Assembly (NCBI RefSeq): GCF_002813325.1
Contig: NZ_PHUG01000001.1
Location: 4,278,001-4,342,000, forward strand
Reading direction: 5' to 3'
DNA from: Janthinobacterium sp. 64
Lineage (GTDB): Bacteria > Pseudomonadota > Gammaproteobacteria > Burkholderiales > Burkholderiaceae_D
Length of the DNA: 64,000 nucleotides
Shown here: positions 26,721 to 34,591 of the stretch, in pieces
Layout of the letters: the number at the start of each line of letters is the position of its first letter
Position numbering within the stretch: the stretch's first letter is position 1
The notes under the pieces: model-generated
The model's database searches: none
Seen by the model: only the letters and a program-made list of their open reading frames with translations
Told to the model about the DNA's origin: nothing
Translations under genes and position numbers: made by a program

Positions 26721-27278
26721 ATGCAAAAAATTTCTGTCAGCGTTTTTCTCGGCATCAGCCTTGACGGCTGCATCGCCGGAGAAAACGGCGACCTGTCCTG
26801 GCTGGCAGAACTGGCGCCCGACTCGCCCGACGCCACCGGCTATACGGCCTTGATGGAGCACGTTGATACCCTGCTGATCGGGCGCACCACGTATGACGCC
26901 GTGCTGGGGTTCGAGCCGTGGCCATATGCGGGCAAGCGCGTGGTGGTATTGAGCCACCACGACTTCGCGCCGCGCCATGGCGAGCAGCGCCGCGAAGGCG
27001 GCGTGCGGGAAGTATTGGCAGGTCTGGCCGCCGAGGGTTGCCGCCACGTGTATCTCGATGGCGGCGCCGTGATCCGCGCCGCTTTGCGCGAGGGCGTCAT
27101 CGACAGCCTGACCTTGTCCGTGCTGCCCGTGGTGCTGGGCAAGGGCGTGCGCCTGTTCGAGGACGGCTTGCCGCGCAGCGACTGGCGCCTGGACGGCACG
27201 CGCCAGTTGCCCAGCGGCGTGGTGCAGCTGCGCTATCGAAAAAATCAAACCAGGCTGACGATGAAGCCGGAATCGTAG
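26721..27278 (+). CDS. Dihydrofolate reductase family protein (RibD C-terminal-like)
   Basis: A 185-residue RibD_C/DHFR-fold protein: VFLGISLDGCIAGENGDLSWL at the start, LLIGRTTYDAVL for the cofactor loop, HVYLDGGAVIRAAL and LTLSVLPVVLGKGVRLF near the end. Such stand-alone proteins are NADPH-dependent reductases of unknown substrate, often next to a TetR repressor and annotated as DHFR family. It overlaps the convergent metallophosphoesterase gene by 34 bases at its 3' end. Confidence 0.85.
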   Translation: MQKISVSVFLGISLDGCIAGENGDLSWLAELAPDSPDATGYTALMEHVDTLLIGRTTYDAVLGFEPWPYAGKRVVVLSHHDFAPRHGEQRREGGVREVLAGLAAEGCRHVYLDGGAVIRAALREGVIDSLTLSVLPVVLGKGVRLFEDGLPRSDWRLDGTRQLPSGVVQLRYRKNQTRLTMKPES

Positions 27279-28039
27279 CGCTCGTTTTCCGGCGTGCCAT
27301 CGGGCCGCTTGTAGCCGCAGGGGTTGCACACGACGCGGCACTCGCCTATCTGGTAGTCGAGCGAGGCGTGCATGTGACCATGCACCCACAGGTCCGCCTG
27401 CGCCACCAGTTCATCGAGCTGCGAGGCGAAGGCGGGCGAACCGAGATTGGTCGCGTATTGCTCTTCCACCGACTGCATCGATGGCGCCATGTGCGTGATG
27501 ACGACCGTCTTGCCATCGAACGGTTGTGCCAGCTGCTCGGCTAGCCAGGTCTTGTGCCGCGCGTGCAGCTGCGCCGTGTCGCTCGCGCACAAGAGGCGCG
27601 GCGCGTCGCCGCCCGTGCTGATGCGCTTGTAGTCTGGCATGTAGGCTTGCGCCGCGTTCAAGGCTTCCTCGTACCTGTCGGAGCCGAACAGCAGAAAATC
27701 CGTCCACAGCGTGATGCCGAGGAAGCGCACGCCGTTCAAGACCACGGCGTCGCCGTCGAGCAGGCCGATGTTGGCGCCCTGTGCATTGGCGCTGGCGCAG
27801 GCGTCGCGCACGGCATCCTGCATGTGTTCGAGCTGGTGCCCATAGCCCTCGTGATTGCCATGCACGTACAGCACGGGCAGGGCGCCGAAGGTGCGCGCGG
27901 CCCAGGCGATGGCATGGTTGCCCGTAGCGATGTCGCCGGCCAGGATCACCACGTCGGGGCGGCTGGCGGCAAGGTCGATGGCGGGCGTGTCGTCACCCCA
28001 GACTTCCAGGTGCAGGTCGGACAGGATCAGCAAACGCAT
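27245..28039 (-). CDS. Metallophosphoesterase (paralogue 1)
   Basis: A 264-residue calcineurin-like phosphoesterase. Metal-binding motifs in order: ILSDLHLEV, ILAGDIATG, YVHGNHEGYGH, ITHMAPS and VHGHMHASLDY. A second gene of the same length and close sequence lies at 29262-30065 on the same strand; both begin MRLLILSDLH and share AQPFDGKTVV and LDELVAQADLWVHGH-type segments. The ATG is chosen at MRLLILSD, since upstream in-frame codons add no family sequence. The substrate is unknown. Confidence 0.88.
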   Translation of the reverse strand: MRLLILSDLHLEVWGDDTPAIDLAASRPDVVILAGDIATGNHAIAWAARTFGALPVLYVHGNHEGYGHQLEHMQDAVRDACASANAQGANIGLLDGDAVVLNGVRFLGITLWTDFLLFGSDRYEEALNAAQAYMPDYKRISTGGDAPRLLCASDTAQLHARHKTWLAEQLAQPFDGKTVVITHMAPSMQSVEEQYATNLGSPAFASQLDELVAQADLWVHGHMHASLDYQIGECRVVCNPCGYKRPDGTPENERYDSGFIVSLV

Positions 28040-28193
28040 GGCAGTGGGCGCGGCAAGGCGCGCGGCAGTGGATGGGCCTCTATCGTAGCGCAATTGGCGG
28101 GATGGACGGCAAGCGCGCCCCACTGCTTGACCGCGCGAGGGTAGCGACGTTACCCTGTGGCATCGATTACCGCACACTCATTCCTGGAGCCGC

Positions 28194-29138
28194 ATGCCGC
28201 CTTTCTACTTACCCAAGACTCTGCTCAGCATCGCGCTGGCCGCCATGGCGCTGCCATTTGCCGCGCATGGCGCCACGCCCGCCGTCGATCCCCTGACGCA
28301 GCCGATCGCCTCGCCGTATGCGGCGCAATGGAACCGACCGCAGCAGCCGGCGCGCATCCACGGCGACACGTATTACGTGGGCGTGGGCGGCTTGAGCGTG
28401 GTGCTGATCGATACGCGCGAGGGCTTGATCCTGATCGACGGCGCGCTGCCGCAATCGGTGGCCGCCATCAAGGAACACATCCTCGAGCTGGGCTTTCGCC
28501 TGGAAGACATCAAGTTCATCCTGAATACGGAAGCGCATTTCGACCATTCGGGCGGCATTGCCGCACTGGCCCGCGACAGTGGCGCGCAAGTGGTCGCCAG
28601 CCCGCTCGGTGCACAGGCGCTGCGCGCGGGTTCGGTGCTCGCGATGGACCCGCAAGCGGGCGAAATCGATCCCATGCCGGCCGTGGAAAACGTGCGCGAG
28701 ATCGCCGATGGCGAAACCCTGCAACTGGGCGACTTGACCATCACGGCGCGCTACACGCCGGGCCATACGCCGGGCAGCACCAGCTGGACCTGGGTCTCGT
28801 GCGAGGATGCAGAGCGTCAGGATTGCCTGAACGTGGTGTTCGGCGCCAGCCTCACGCCGGTGGCGGCCGACGATTTTCACTACCTGGGCGATGAACGCCA
28901 TGCGGACCTGACGCCGGCCTTCCGCCGCGTGATGCAGGACTTCGCCAGACTGCCGTGCGACATCCTGATCTCGGCCCACCCCGACCACTCGGGCGGTGAC
29001 CGCAAGCTGACGCAATTGCTCGAAGGCGTCACGCCGAATCCCTTCATCGATGCGCAGGCGTGCAGCAGCTACGCGGCCAAGAATGAAGCCAAGCTCGATG
29101 CCCGCATCGCGAAAGAAAAAGCGGCTGCGACAAATTAA
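28194..29138 (+). CDS. Subclass B3 metallo-beta-lactamase-like protein with Glu at the first zinc position
   Basis: A 314-residue secreted MBL-fold hydrolase with a signal sequence (LLSIALAAMALPFAAHG). The zinc motif is E113-A-H115-F-D117-H118 (TEAHFDHSGG), with H191 in PGHTPGSTSW and H262 in ISAHPDHSGG. Spacing and the HTPGSTSW and SAHP segments are those of subclass B3 beta-lactamases such as THIN-B and L1, but the usual first histidine (His116 in standard numbering) is glutamate. Glu variants of B3 enzymes are known and can still hydrolyse beta-lactams, so activity is possible but unproven; another esterase-like role remains open. GGAG lies seven bases upstream of the ATG. Confidence 0.87.
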   Translation: MPPFYLPKTLLSIALAAMALPFAAHGATPAVDPLTQPIASPYAAQWNRPQQPARIHGDTYYVGVGGLSVVLIDTREGLILIDGALPQSVAAIKEHILELGFRLEDIKFILNTEAHFDHSGGIAALARDSGAQVVASPLGAQALRAGSVLAMDPQAGEIDPMPAVENVREIADGETLQLGDLTITARYTPGHTPGSTSWTWVSCEDAERQDCLNVVFGASLTPVAADDFHYLGDERHADLTPAFRRVMQDFARLPCDILISAHPDHSGGDRKLTQLLEGVTPNPFIDAQACSSYAAKNEAKLDARIAKEKAAATN

Positions 29139-29157
29139 CAACGTTGGCGCATGCGCC

Positions 29158-29265
29158 ATGAAAATCAAAGTGAAAGCCACGCCCAAGCCGCGCAACCCGC
29201 TGGTGGCGGCCGGCAAGCACCGCTTGCAACAATTGCTGGCGGGGCGGCTCAAACCGGACGATTAG
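29158..29265 (+). CDS. Possible 35-residue basic small protein
   Basis: The frame encodes MKIKVKATPKPRNP followed by a short amphipathic helix and ends RLKPDD, with eight Lys/Arg residues in the first 25. There is no clear ribosome site. It lies 19 bases after the MBL gene and its stop overlaps the end of the convergent metallophosphoesterase. Composition resembles small basic proteins kept in this group of bacteria, but I do not recognise a family. Confidence 0.4.
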   Translation: MKIKVKATPKPRNPLVAAGKHRLQQLLAGRLKPDD

Positions 29266-30065
29266 CGAGCCGGCAGTTCGACGATGAAGTTCGGATCAAA
29301 AGCGGGATTTTGCGGCGTGCCGCTGCGCGTCCTGTAGCCGCACGGGTTGCTGACGACGCGGCAGGGGCCGATGCGGTAATCGCGCGAGGCGTGGATGTGG
29401 CCATGCACCCACAGGTCCGCCTGCGCGACCAGCTCGTCCAGGCGCGAGGCATAGGCGGGCGAAGACGCCTCGCTGCCGTAGGCAGCGTCGACCGACAGCT
29501 GCGACGGCGCCATGTGGCTGATGACGACGGTGCGCCCATCGAACGGTTGCGCCAGTTCGCGCGCCAGCCAGGCTTTTTGCTGCGCGTGGAACATGGCCGT
29601 ATCGGCCGCGCGCAGCTTGCGAAAACCCATGCTGGCCAGGCGGATGCGCTTGTAGTCGTTCATGATGGCTTGCGCGTCGTGCATGGCCGCTTGCCGCGTG
29701 TCGTCGCCCAGCAGGCGGAAATCCGTCCACAGGGTGGCGCCCAGGAAGCGCACGGCGTTGCCGGCCTGGTCGGTGATGATGTGGGAATCGGCGTCGAGAA
29801 AATGCACGTTGTCCGTGGCGGCGCAGACCGCGCGCAGCTCCTGGCGCACCTTGTCGAGGTGGTGGCCATAGCCTTCGTGGTTGCCGTGCACGTACAGCAC
29901 CGGCAGGCCCGCGAATGCGGCGGCGGCCCAGGCGACGGCGCGCGCGCCCGTGTCGATGTCGCCGGCCAGGATCACGGCGTCGGGGCAGCTGAGCGCGAGG
30001 TCGCCCTGCGGCGCTTCGTCGCGCCATAGCTCGTGGTGCAGGTCCGACAGTATCAATAAACGCAT
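29262..30065 (-). CDS. Metallophosphoesterase (paralogue 2)
   Basis: A 267-residue calcineurin-like phosphoesterase with ILSDLHHEL, ILAGDIDTG, YVHGNHEGYGHH, ISHMAPSQLSV and VHGHIHASRDY. It is clearly paralogous to the gene at 27245-28039, and the two flank the MBL gene on the opposite strand. The intervening region has diverged (the 90-150 segment differs most), so this is an old duplication and not an assembly artefact. Confidence 0.88.
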   Translation of the reverse strand: MRLLILSDLHHELWRDEAPQGDLALSCPDAVILAGDIDTGARAVAWAAAAFAGLPVLYVHGNHEGYGHHLDKVRQELRAVCAATDNVHFLDADSHIITDQAGNAVRFLGATLWTDFRLLGDDTRQAAMHDAQAIMNDYKRIRLASMGFRKLRAADTAMFHAQQKAWLARELAQPFDGRTVVISHMAPSQLSVDAAYGSEASSPAYASRLDELVAQADLWVHGHIHASRDYRIGPCRVVSNPCGYRTRSGTPQNPAFDPNFIVELPAR

Positions 30066-30111
30066 GCTGTTTTCACGCCTGTTGAAAGAGCACCATCGTA
30101 CCTGAAAACCT

Positions 30112-31017
30112 TCACTCTTCCGGCAGCGTGGCGAAGCTGTGCGCCAGGTAGTCGAGCAGCGCGCGCACGGCCGGCAGCAGGCCGCGCCGCGACGGGAACA
30201 CGGCGTGGATGATTTCGCGCTGCGGCCGCCACTGCGCCATCAGCGGCAGCAGGCTGCCATTGGCCACCTGTTCGGTGATCATCATGGTCGGCAGCTGCAC
30301 CACGCCCACGCCGGCCACGGCCGCGTCGCGCAGGGTCAGCATGTCGCCCGTGACGAAGCGCGGCGTATGGCGCAGCTGGGCGCGCGCGCCATCGGGGCCG
30401 TGCAAATCCCACTGGTAGTGCTGTTGCGGCATGCCCAAGGCCAGGCTGGGCCAGTCGGCCAGGTCGGCCGGCGCGGCTGGCCTGGCGGCGTCGCCGAACA
30501 GCAGCGGGCTGCCCACCATGCACTGGCTGCGCTCGGCCAGCACGCGCAGCACCAGGTCGCTGTCGGGCAGCGGCGGCGGACGCACGCGGATGGCCACGTC
30601 GATGCCTTCGGCCACCAGGTCGACGCGGCGGTTGCTCGCTTCGAGCAGCAGGGTCACTTGCGGATGCGCGCGCATGAAGCCGGCCAGCATGGGCGCGACC
30701 AGCGAGTGCAGCAGGGCGATGGGGCAGGACAGGCGCACCGTGCCGCGCGGCGCGGCCCGCGTCAGCTCGATCGCTTCCTGCGCCGCCTCCGCTTCCACCA
30801 GCATCGCCTTGCAATGCTCGTAAAACGTCTGGCCCACGTCGGTGACGGAAAAATGCCGCGTCGTGCGCTGCAGCAGGCGCGCGCCGAGGCGCTCTTCCAG
30901 CAGCGCGATGCGTCGGCTGAGTTTGGATTTCGGCATGCCCAGCGCCCGCCCGGCCGGCGCGAAGCCGCCATGGTCGACCACCTGCACAAAGTAATACAAG
31001 TCATTCAGGTCCTGCAT
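30112..31017 (-). CDS. LysR family transcriptional regulator
   Basis: A 301-residue LysR regulator. The N-terminal winged HTH is at residues ~1-60 (MQDLNDLYYFVQVVDHGGF, GRALGMPKSKLSRRIALLEERLG), followed by the periplasmic-binding-like effector domain. The start has a strong AGGAGG site seven bases upstream. It is divergent from the pirin gene, the common arrangement in which a LysR protein controls pirin and an isochorismatase-like hydrolase. Confidence 0.93.
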   Translation of the reverse strand: MQDLNDLYYFVQVVDHGGFAPAGRALGMPKSKLSRRIALLEERLGARLLQRTTRHFSVTDVGQTFYEHCKAMLVEAEAAQEAIELTRAAPRGTVRLSCPIALLHSLVAPMLAGFMRAHPQVTLLLEASNRRVDLVAEGIDVAIRVRPPPLPDSDLVLRVLAERSQCMVGSPLLFGDAARPAAPADLADWPSLALGMPQQHYQWDLHGPDGARAQLRHTPRFVTGDMLTLRDAAVAGVGVVQLPTMMITEQVANGSLLPLMAQWRPQREIIHAVFPSRRGLLPAVRALLDYLAHSFATLPEE

Positions 31018-31032
31018 GCCGCCTCCTTGATC

Positions 31033-31048
31033 GTTCTATTTTTGGAAC
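31033..31048. promoter_or_regulatory. Candidate LysR binding box
   Basis: GTTC-TATTTTTG-GAAC dyad that also satisfies the T-N11-A LysR box. It lies 16 bases from the LysR start, about 90 from the pirin start and inside the only space between them. Confidence 0.45.
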
Positions 31049-31135
31049 ACTGATGGCTGATTTTACCGTCTACCGCCTTCATCGTTGCAGGTCTATTCTG
31101 TCTCCATCGTCATGCACACCCCACAGGAGATCGAG

Positions 31136-32002
31136 ATGAACACAGTCACAGGTATCTACAGCGCACCGCGCCAGCACTGGGTAGGCGACGGTTTCCCCGT
31201 GCGCTCGATGTTTTCGTATAACGGCCATGGCAAGCAGCTGAGCCCCTTCCTGCTGCTCGACTATGCCGGCCCTGCCGAATTTGCGCCCGGCACGCGTCCG
31301 CCCGGCGTCGGTTCGCACCCGCACCGCGGTTTTGAAACGGTGACCATCGTCTACAAGGGCGAAGTGGCGCACCGCGATTCGACGGGCCAGGGCGGCGTGA
31401 TCGGCCCCGGCGACGTGCAGTGGATGACGGCCGGCGCCGGCATCTTGCATGAAGAGTTCCACTCGCCTGCCTTCACGCAGTCGGGCGGCACCCTGGAAAT
31501 GGTGCAGCTGTGGGTGAACCTGCCGGCGAAAAACAAGATGACGGCGCCCGGCTACCAGGCCATCACCAGCGACACGATACCCACCGTGGCGCTGCCCGAC
31601 GATGCAGGTTCCGTGCGCGTGATCGCCGGCGACTTCGCTGGCCTGCATGGCCCGGCCCGCACGTTCTCGCCGATGCAGGTGTGGGACGTGCGCCTGGCGC
31701 AGGGCAATCTGACGGAGTTGCCCGTGACCCGAGGCTGGAGCACGGCGCTGATCGTCCTGCATGGCACGGTGCTGGTCAATGGCGAGAGCGTGGTGCGCGA
31801 AGCGCAGATGGCGCTGTTCGAGCGCGATGGCGACAGCATCACCGTCGAGGCGAACAGCGATGCCGTGGTACTGCTGCTCAGTGGCGAGCCGATCGAGGAA
31901 CCCATCGTCGGTCATGGCCCCTTCGTCATGAATACCGAAGCGGAAATCGCGCAGGCGTTCGAGGATTTCAACAGCGGCCGCTTCGCCCGTATCGCAAAAT
32001 AA
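31136..32002 (+). CDS. Pirin family protein
   Basis: A 288-residue bicupin pirin. The N-terminal cupin carries the metal-binding HPHRGFETV and the later GILHEE motif. Pirins act as redox-sensitive metalloproteins or quercetin dioxygenase-like enzymes. The ATG at [12 protein letters not shown] follows GGAGATCGAG; an upstream in-frame codon was not used. Its transcript ends at a strong hairpin just after the stop. Confidence 0.92.
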   Translation: MNTVTGIYSAPRQHWVGDGFPVRSMFSYNGHGKQLSPFLLLDYAGPAEFAPGTRPPGVGSHPHRGFETVTIVYKGEVAHRDSTGQGGVIGPGDVQWMTAGAGILHEEFHSPAFTQSGGTLEMVQLWVNLPAKNKMTAPGYQAITSDTIPTVALPDDAGSVRVIAGDFAGLHGPARTFSPMQVWDVRLAQGNLTELPVTRGWSTALIVLHGTVLVNGESVVREAQMALFERDGDSITVEANSDAVVLLLSGEPIEEPIVGHGPFVMNTEAEIAQAFEDFNSGRFARIAK

Positions 32003-32027
32003 TTTGTGTAGCGAATTTGTGTAATAC

Positions 32028-32055
32028 CCGTGCCGCATCCCGCGGCACGGTTTTT
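32028..32055 (+). terminator. Intrinsic terminator between pirin and hydrolase genes
   Basis: Perfect nine-base stem CCGTGCCGC / GCGGCACGG, five-base loop, TTTTT. The AGGAG of the next gene starts two bases later, so the hydrolase needs partial read-through. Confidence 0.85.
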
Positions 32056-32067
32056 CAGGAGACCACC

Positions 32068-32769
32068 ATGAGCACCCCCGCCAACTTCCAAGGTTTGCCA
32101 CCGATGATCGATCCCGACGACGCCGTCATGCTGTTGATCGACCACCAGAGCGGCTTGTTCCAGCTGGTGCGCGACATCGAGCAGCACGTGCTGCGCGGCC
32201 ACGTCACGGCGCTGGCCAAGCTGTCGCGCCTGGCGAACATGCCGACTTTTACCACCGCTTCCGTGCCCGACGGCCCGAACGGTCCCTTGATCCCGGAAAT
32301 CCACCATTTCAACCCGGAAGCCGTCTACATCCCGCGCACGGGCCAGATCAATGCCTGGGACAATCCGGCCTGGGTCGAGGCCATCGAAAAGACGGGACGC
32401 AAGACCCTGCTGATCGCCGGCACGCTCACCAGCGTGTGCATGGCCTTTCCCACCATCAGCGCGCTGGCGGCCGGCTACAAGGTGTTTGCCATCATCGACG
32501 CCTCGGGCAACTGGTCGAAGATGGCCACCGACATCACCATGGCGCGCGTCACGCAAGCGGGCGCCGTGCCGATCGATACGTATGCCGTGCTGGCTGAAGT
32601 GATGAGCACCTGGAACCGCGCCGATGCGATGGAATTTGCCGCCATCATGACGGACCATATCGTGCCGCCATACCGCGCGCTGATTGAAAGCTACGACAAG
32701 GCGCAGGGCGTGCAAAAGAATGGCCGCGAAACCAAGCTGGAAATTCTGGAAGCGGCCAGCAAGGGCTGA
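32068..32769 (+). CDS. YcaC-like isochorismatase-family hydrolase
   Basis: A 233-residue cysteine hydrolase of the isochorismatase superfamily, closest in look to YcaC. The catalytic Asp is in MLLIDHQSG and the catalytic Cys in [14 protein letters not shown], with the cis-peptide region preceding it. The substrate of YcaC-type enzymes is not established. The start codon is the ATG seven bases after AGGAG. It pairs with pirin downstream of the divergent LysR gene. Confidence 0.88.
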   Translation: MSTPANFQGLPPMIDPDDAVMLLIDHQSGLFQLVRDIEQHVLRGHVTALAKLSRLANMPTFTTASVPDGPNGPLIPEIHHFNPEAVYIPRTGQINAWDNPAWVEAIEKTGRKTLLIAGTLTSVCMAFPTISALAAGYKVFAIIDASGNWSKMATDITMARVTQAGAVPIDTYAVLAEVMSTWNRADAMEFAAIMTDHIVPPYRALIESYDKAQGVQKNGRETKLEILEAASKG

Positions 32770-32774
32770 TCACT

Positions 32775-33536
32775 TTACGGCGCGTCGTAGCGGGCGCGTA
32801 TCGCCGCCAGCACGCCATGCTGTTCCAGGTGCGTGATGGCGGCGTCCAGGCGCGCCAGGTCGGCGGCGCTGGTCGTGCGCGCATTGAGCATCAGATGCAC
32901 GGGAGCGCGCAGGACCAGGAAGGGCAGGGTGTTCAAGGCGACGCCCTGCAGGCGCGCTTCATGGCGCACGGCCAGCACGTCGCCCAGCAGCAGATCGGCG
33001 CGGCCCGCGTCGAGCATGAGGATACCCTGCCGGAAGCTGCCGAAGGCATTCAGCCGGCCGGCCTTTTCCAGCGCCGGCCGGGCCGCCGCATACTGCGCGC
33101 CATACCAGCCCACTTTGGGCGCCAGCAAGGTCGACTTGCCGCGCACCAGCTGCGCGAAGCTGGCGATTTGCTGGTGGTTGTGGGGCGAGCCGGATTTGCT
33201 GAAGACGCCCACGGCTTCATCGCGATACGAAATGGAAAAACGGGCATAGGAATGGCGTTCCGGCGTCTCGGACGCGGCGGGCATCAGGTCCAGCCCCCCT
33301 TTCTGGAACAGCAACTGGCGCCGCGCCGTGGGCAGTTCCGGCGCGGTCAGCAAGGTGCAGTGCGCTTCCTTGAAAATGGCGCGCAGCAGCTCCAGGTCCA
33401 GGCCCGTATAGTGGCCCTGGGCATCGCGGTAGAGATACGGCGGCCACTGTTCCAGCGCCATCGTCATGCGGCAGGCCTGGGCGGGCAGGATGTTGCCGAG
33501 CAGCGTTGCCGCAAGCAGCACGTGGCGCAAGCGCAT
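32775..33536 (-). CDS. Periplasmic substrate-binding protein (family 3-like)
   Basis: A 253-residue exported solute-binding protein with signal peptide LRHVLLAATLLGNILPAQA. It opens with MTMALEQWPPYLYRDAQGHYTGLDLELLRAIF, the usual lobe I of the amino-acid-type (SBP_bac_3) fold. No permease or ATPase is adjacent, so it may be an orphan binding protein or a sensor. It ends five bases from the convergent YcaC-like gene. Confidence 0.82.
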   Translation of the reverse strand: MRLRHVLLAATLLGNILPAQACRMTMALEQWPPYLYRDAQGHYTGLDLELLRAIFKEAHCTLLTAPELPTARRQLLFQKGGLDLMPAASETPERHSYARFSISYRDEAVGVFSKSGSPHNHQQIASFAQLVRGKSTLLAPKVGWYGAQYAAARPALEKAGRLNAFGSFRQGILMLDAGRADLLLGDVLAVRHEARLQGVALNTLPFLVLRAPVHLMLNARTTSAADLARLDAAITHLEQHGVLAAIRARYDAP

Positions 33537-33671
33537 GGAACATCTCCGCAGTGGTTCAAGTGTAGTGCTTAGCAATTTGCCAGAATGGCCACGGAAGTCA
33601 AGCAGTGCATGGCCGGTTACCGATATCAAATGGGCTATAGTGGCGGCTATCTTCATCCAAAGGAAATCCGC

Positions 33672-34262
33672 TTGACTCCCCCGCTCGAGATCGCCGCCAA
33701 TGTCTTGATGACTGCTTCCATCATCCTGGCTGGACGCAATAATATTCATTCCTGGTGGATCGGCATCGTCGGCTGCGTGCTGTTTGCCGTGCTGTTTTTC
33801 CAGGTCAACCTGTACGCCGACGTGCTGCTGCAGCTGTTTTTCATCGTCACTTGCGTCATCGGCTGGCTGCAATGGCGGCGCGGCGCCGGCGGCAAGCCCT
33901 TGCCGATCACGCGCACGGGCTGGCGCAGCCTGGCCTGGGTGGTGCCTGCCGGCATCGCCTCCGTGGCGATCTACGGCATGCTGCTGCACCGCTTCACGAA
34001 TGCCTACGCGCCCTTCATCGATTCGGCAGTGTTGGTATTTAGCATCATCGCGCAATTCCTGCTGATGAACCGGCGCATCGAAACCTGGGCCTTCTGGCTG
34101 CTGGTCAATACCGTCGCCGTGCCCCTCTATTACAGCCGCGGCCTGCACCTGACGGCCGTGCTGTACGCGGCTTACTGGGTCAATGCCGTGATTTCCTGGT
34201 ACTGGTGGGGCGTGCAGGCACGCCGCGCGGCGGCCCCGCCGGAAACGATGGCTGACGCCTGA
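33672..34262 (+). CDS. pnuC: Nicotinamide mononucleotide/riboside transporter PnuC (TTG start)
   Basis: A 196-residue PnuC-family membrane transporter with about seven hydrophobic segments, including IAANVLMTASIILAGR, WWIGIVGCVLFAVLFFQ and WAFWLLVNTVAVPLYYSRGL. PnuC moves nicotinamide riboside or NMN across the inner membrane for NAD salvage. I place the start at a TTG (LTPPLEIAANV) because AAAGGAAA lies just six bases upstream; an ATG 87 bases earlier lacks this site and adds no family residues. No NAD kinase (nadR) partner is adjacent. Confidence 0.88.
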   Translation: MTPPLEIAANVLMTASIILAGRNNIHSWWIGIVGCVLFAVLFFQVNLYADVLLQLFFIVTCVIGWLQWRRGAGGKPLPITRTGWRSLAWVVPAGIASVAIYGMLLHRFTNAYAPFIDSAVLVFSIIAQFLLMNRRIETWAFWLLVNTVAVPLYYSRGLHLTAVLYAAYWVNAVISWYWWGVQARRAAAPPETMADA

Positions 34263-34591
34263 CATAGCCAAACGCCCAGTCCTTAGATTCAAATCGTATA
34301 TACAATCAATTTTTAATTCGTTCACGCCATAAAGACACCGGGATATAGTGGCCTTTCCCCGCTTACCGGTGTCTTTTATGTTGCGCTTTAGCCTTTCTGC
34401 CTGTTTTTATGCCGCCCCGCACCAGCTGGCCATGCAATGCATGGCCCAGTCGATGCCGGTGCGTGCCCGTCCACGCATCCCGTAATTCCTTCATACCCCC
34501 GTCGTTGTTTTGCCCGCAGGCCCACCCGGTCCGCGTGCCCCTGCTCGGCCTTTTTTATCTGAAAAAGGCTCAATCCCAATAAGAGGAAACC
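34263..34591. other. Intergenic region between pnuC and the TonB receptor
   Basis: 329 bases without a gene. It holds the pnuC terminator hairpin (34331-34377), a 19-base palindrome GGCCATGCA-A-TGCATGGCC at 34428-34446, and a small hairpin GCCTTTTT / AAAAAGGC (34548-34569) just ahead of the receptor ribosome site. The last could affect translation or transcription of the receptor gene. No small RNA or further ORF is supported. Confidence 0.6.
34331..34377 (+). terminator. Probable terminator of pnuC
   Basis: Eleven-base arms AAAGACACCGG / CCGGTGTCTTT separated by 24 bases, followed by one further T. The long loop is unusual for an intrinsic terminator, so its efficiency is uncertain. Confidence 0.5.

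Noticed and set aside
31510..32067. Extended N-terminus for the YcaC-like hydrolase
   Set aside because: The extension lies inside the pirin gene in another frame and upstream of a terminator; the ATG at 32068 has its own AGGAG.
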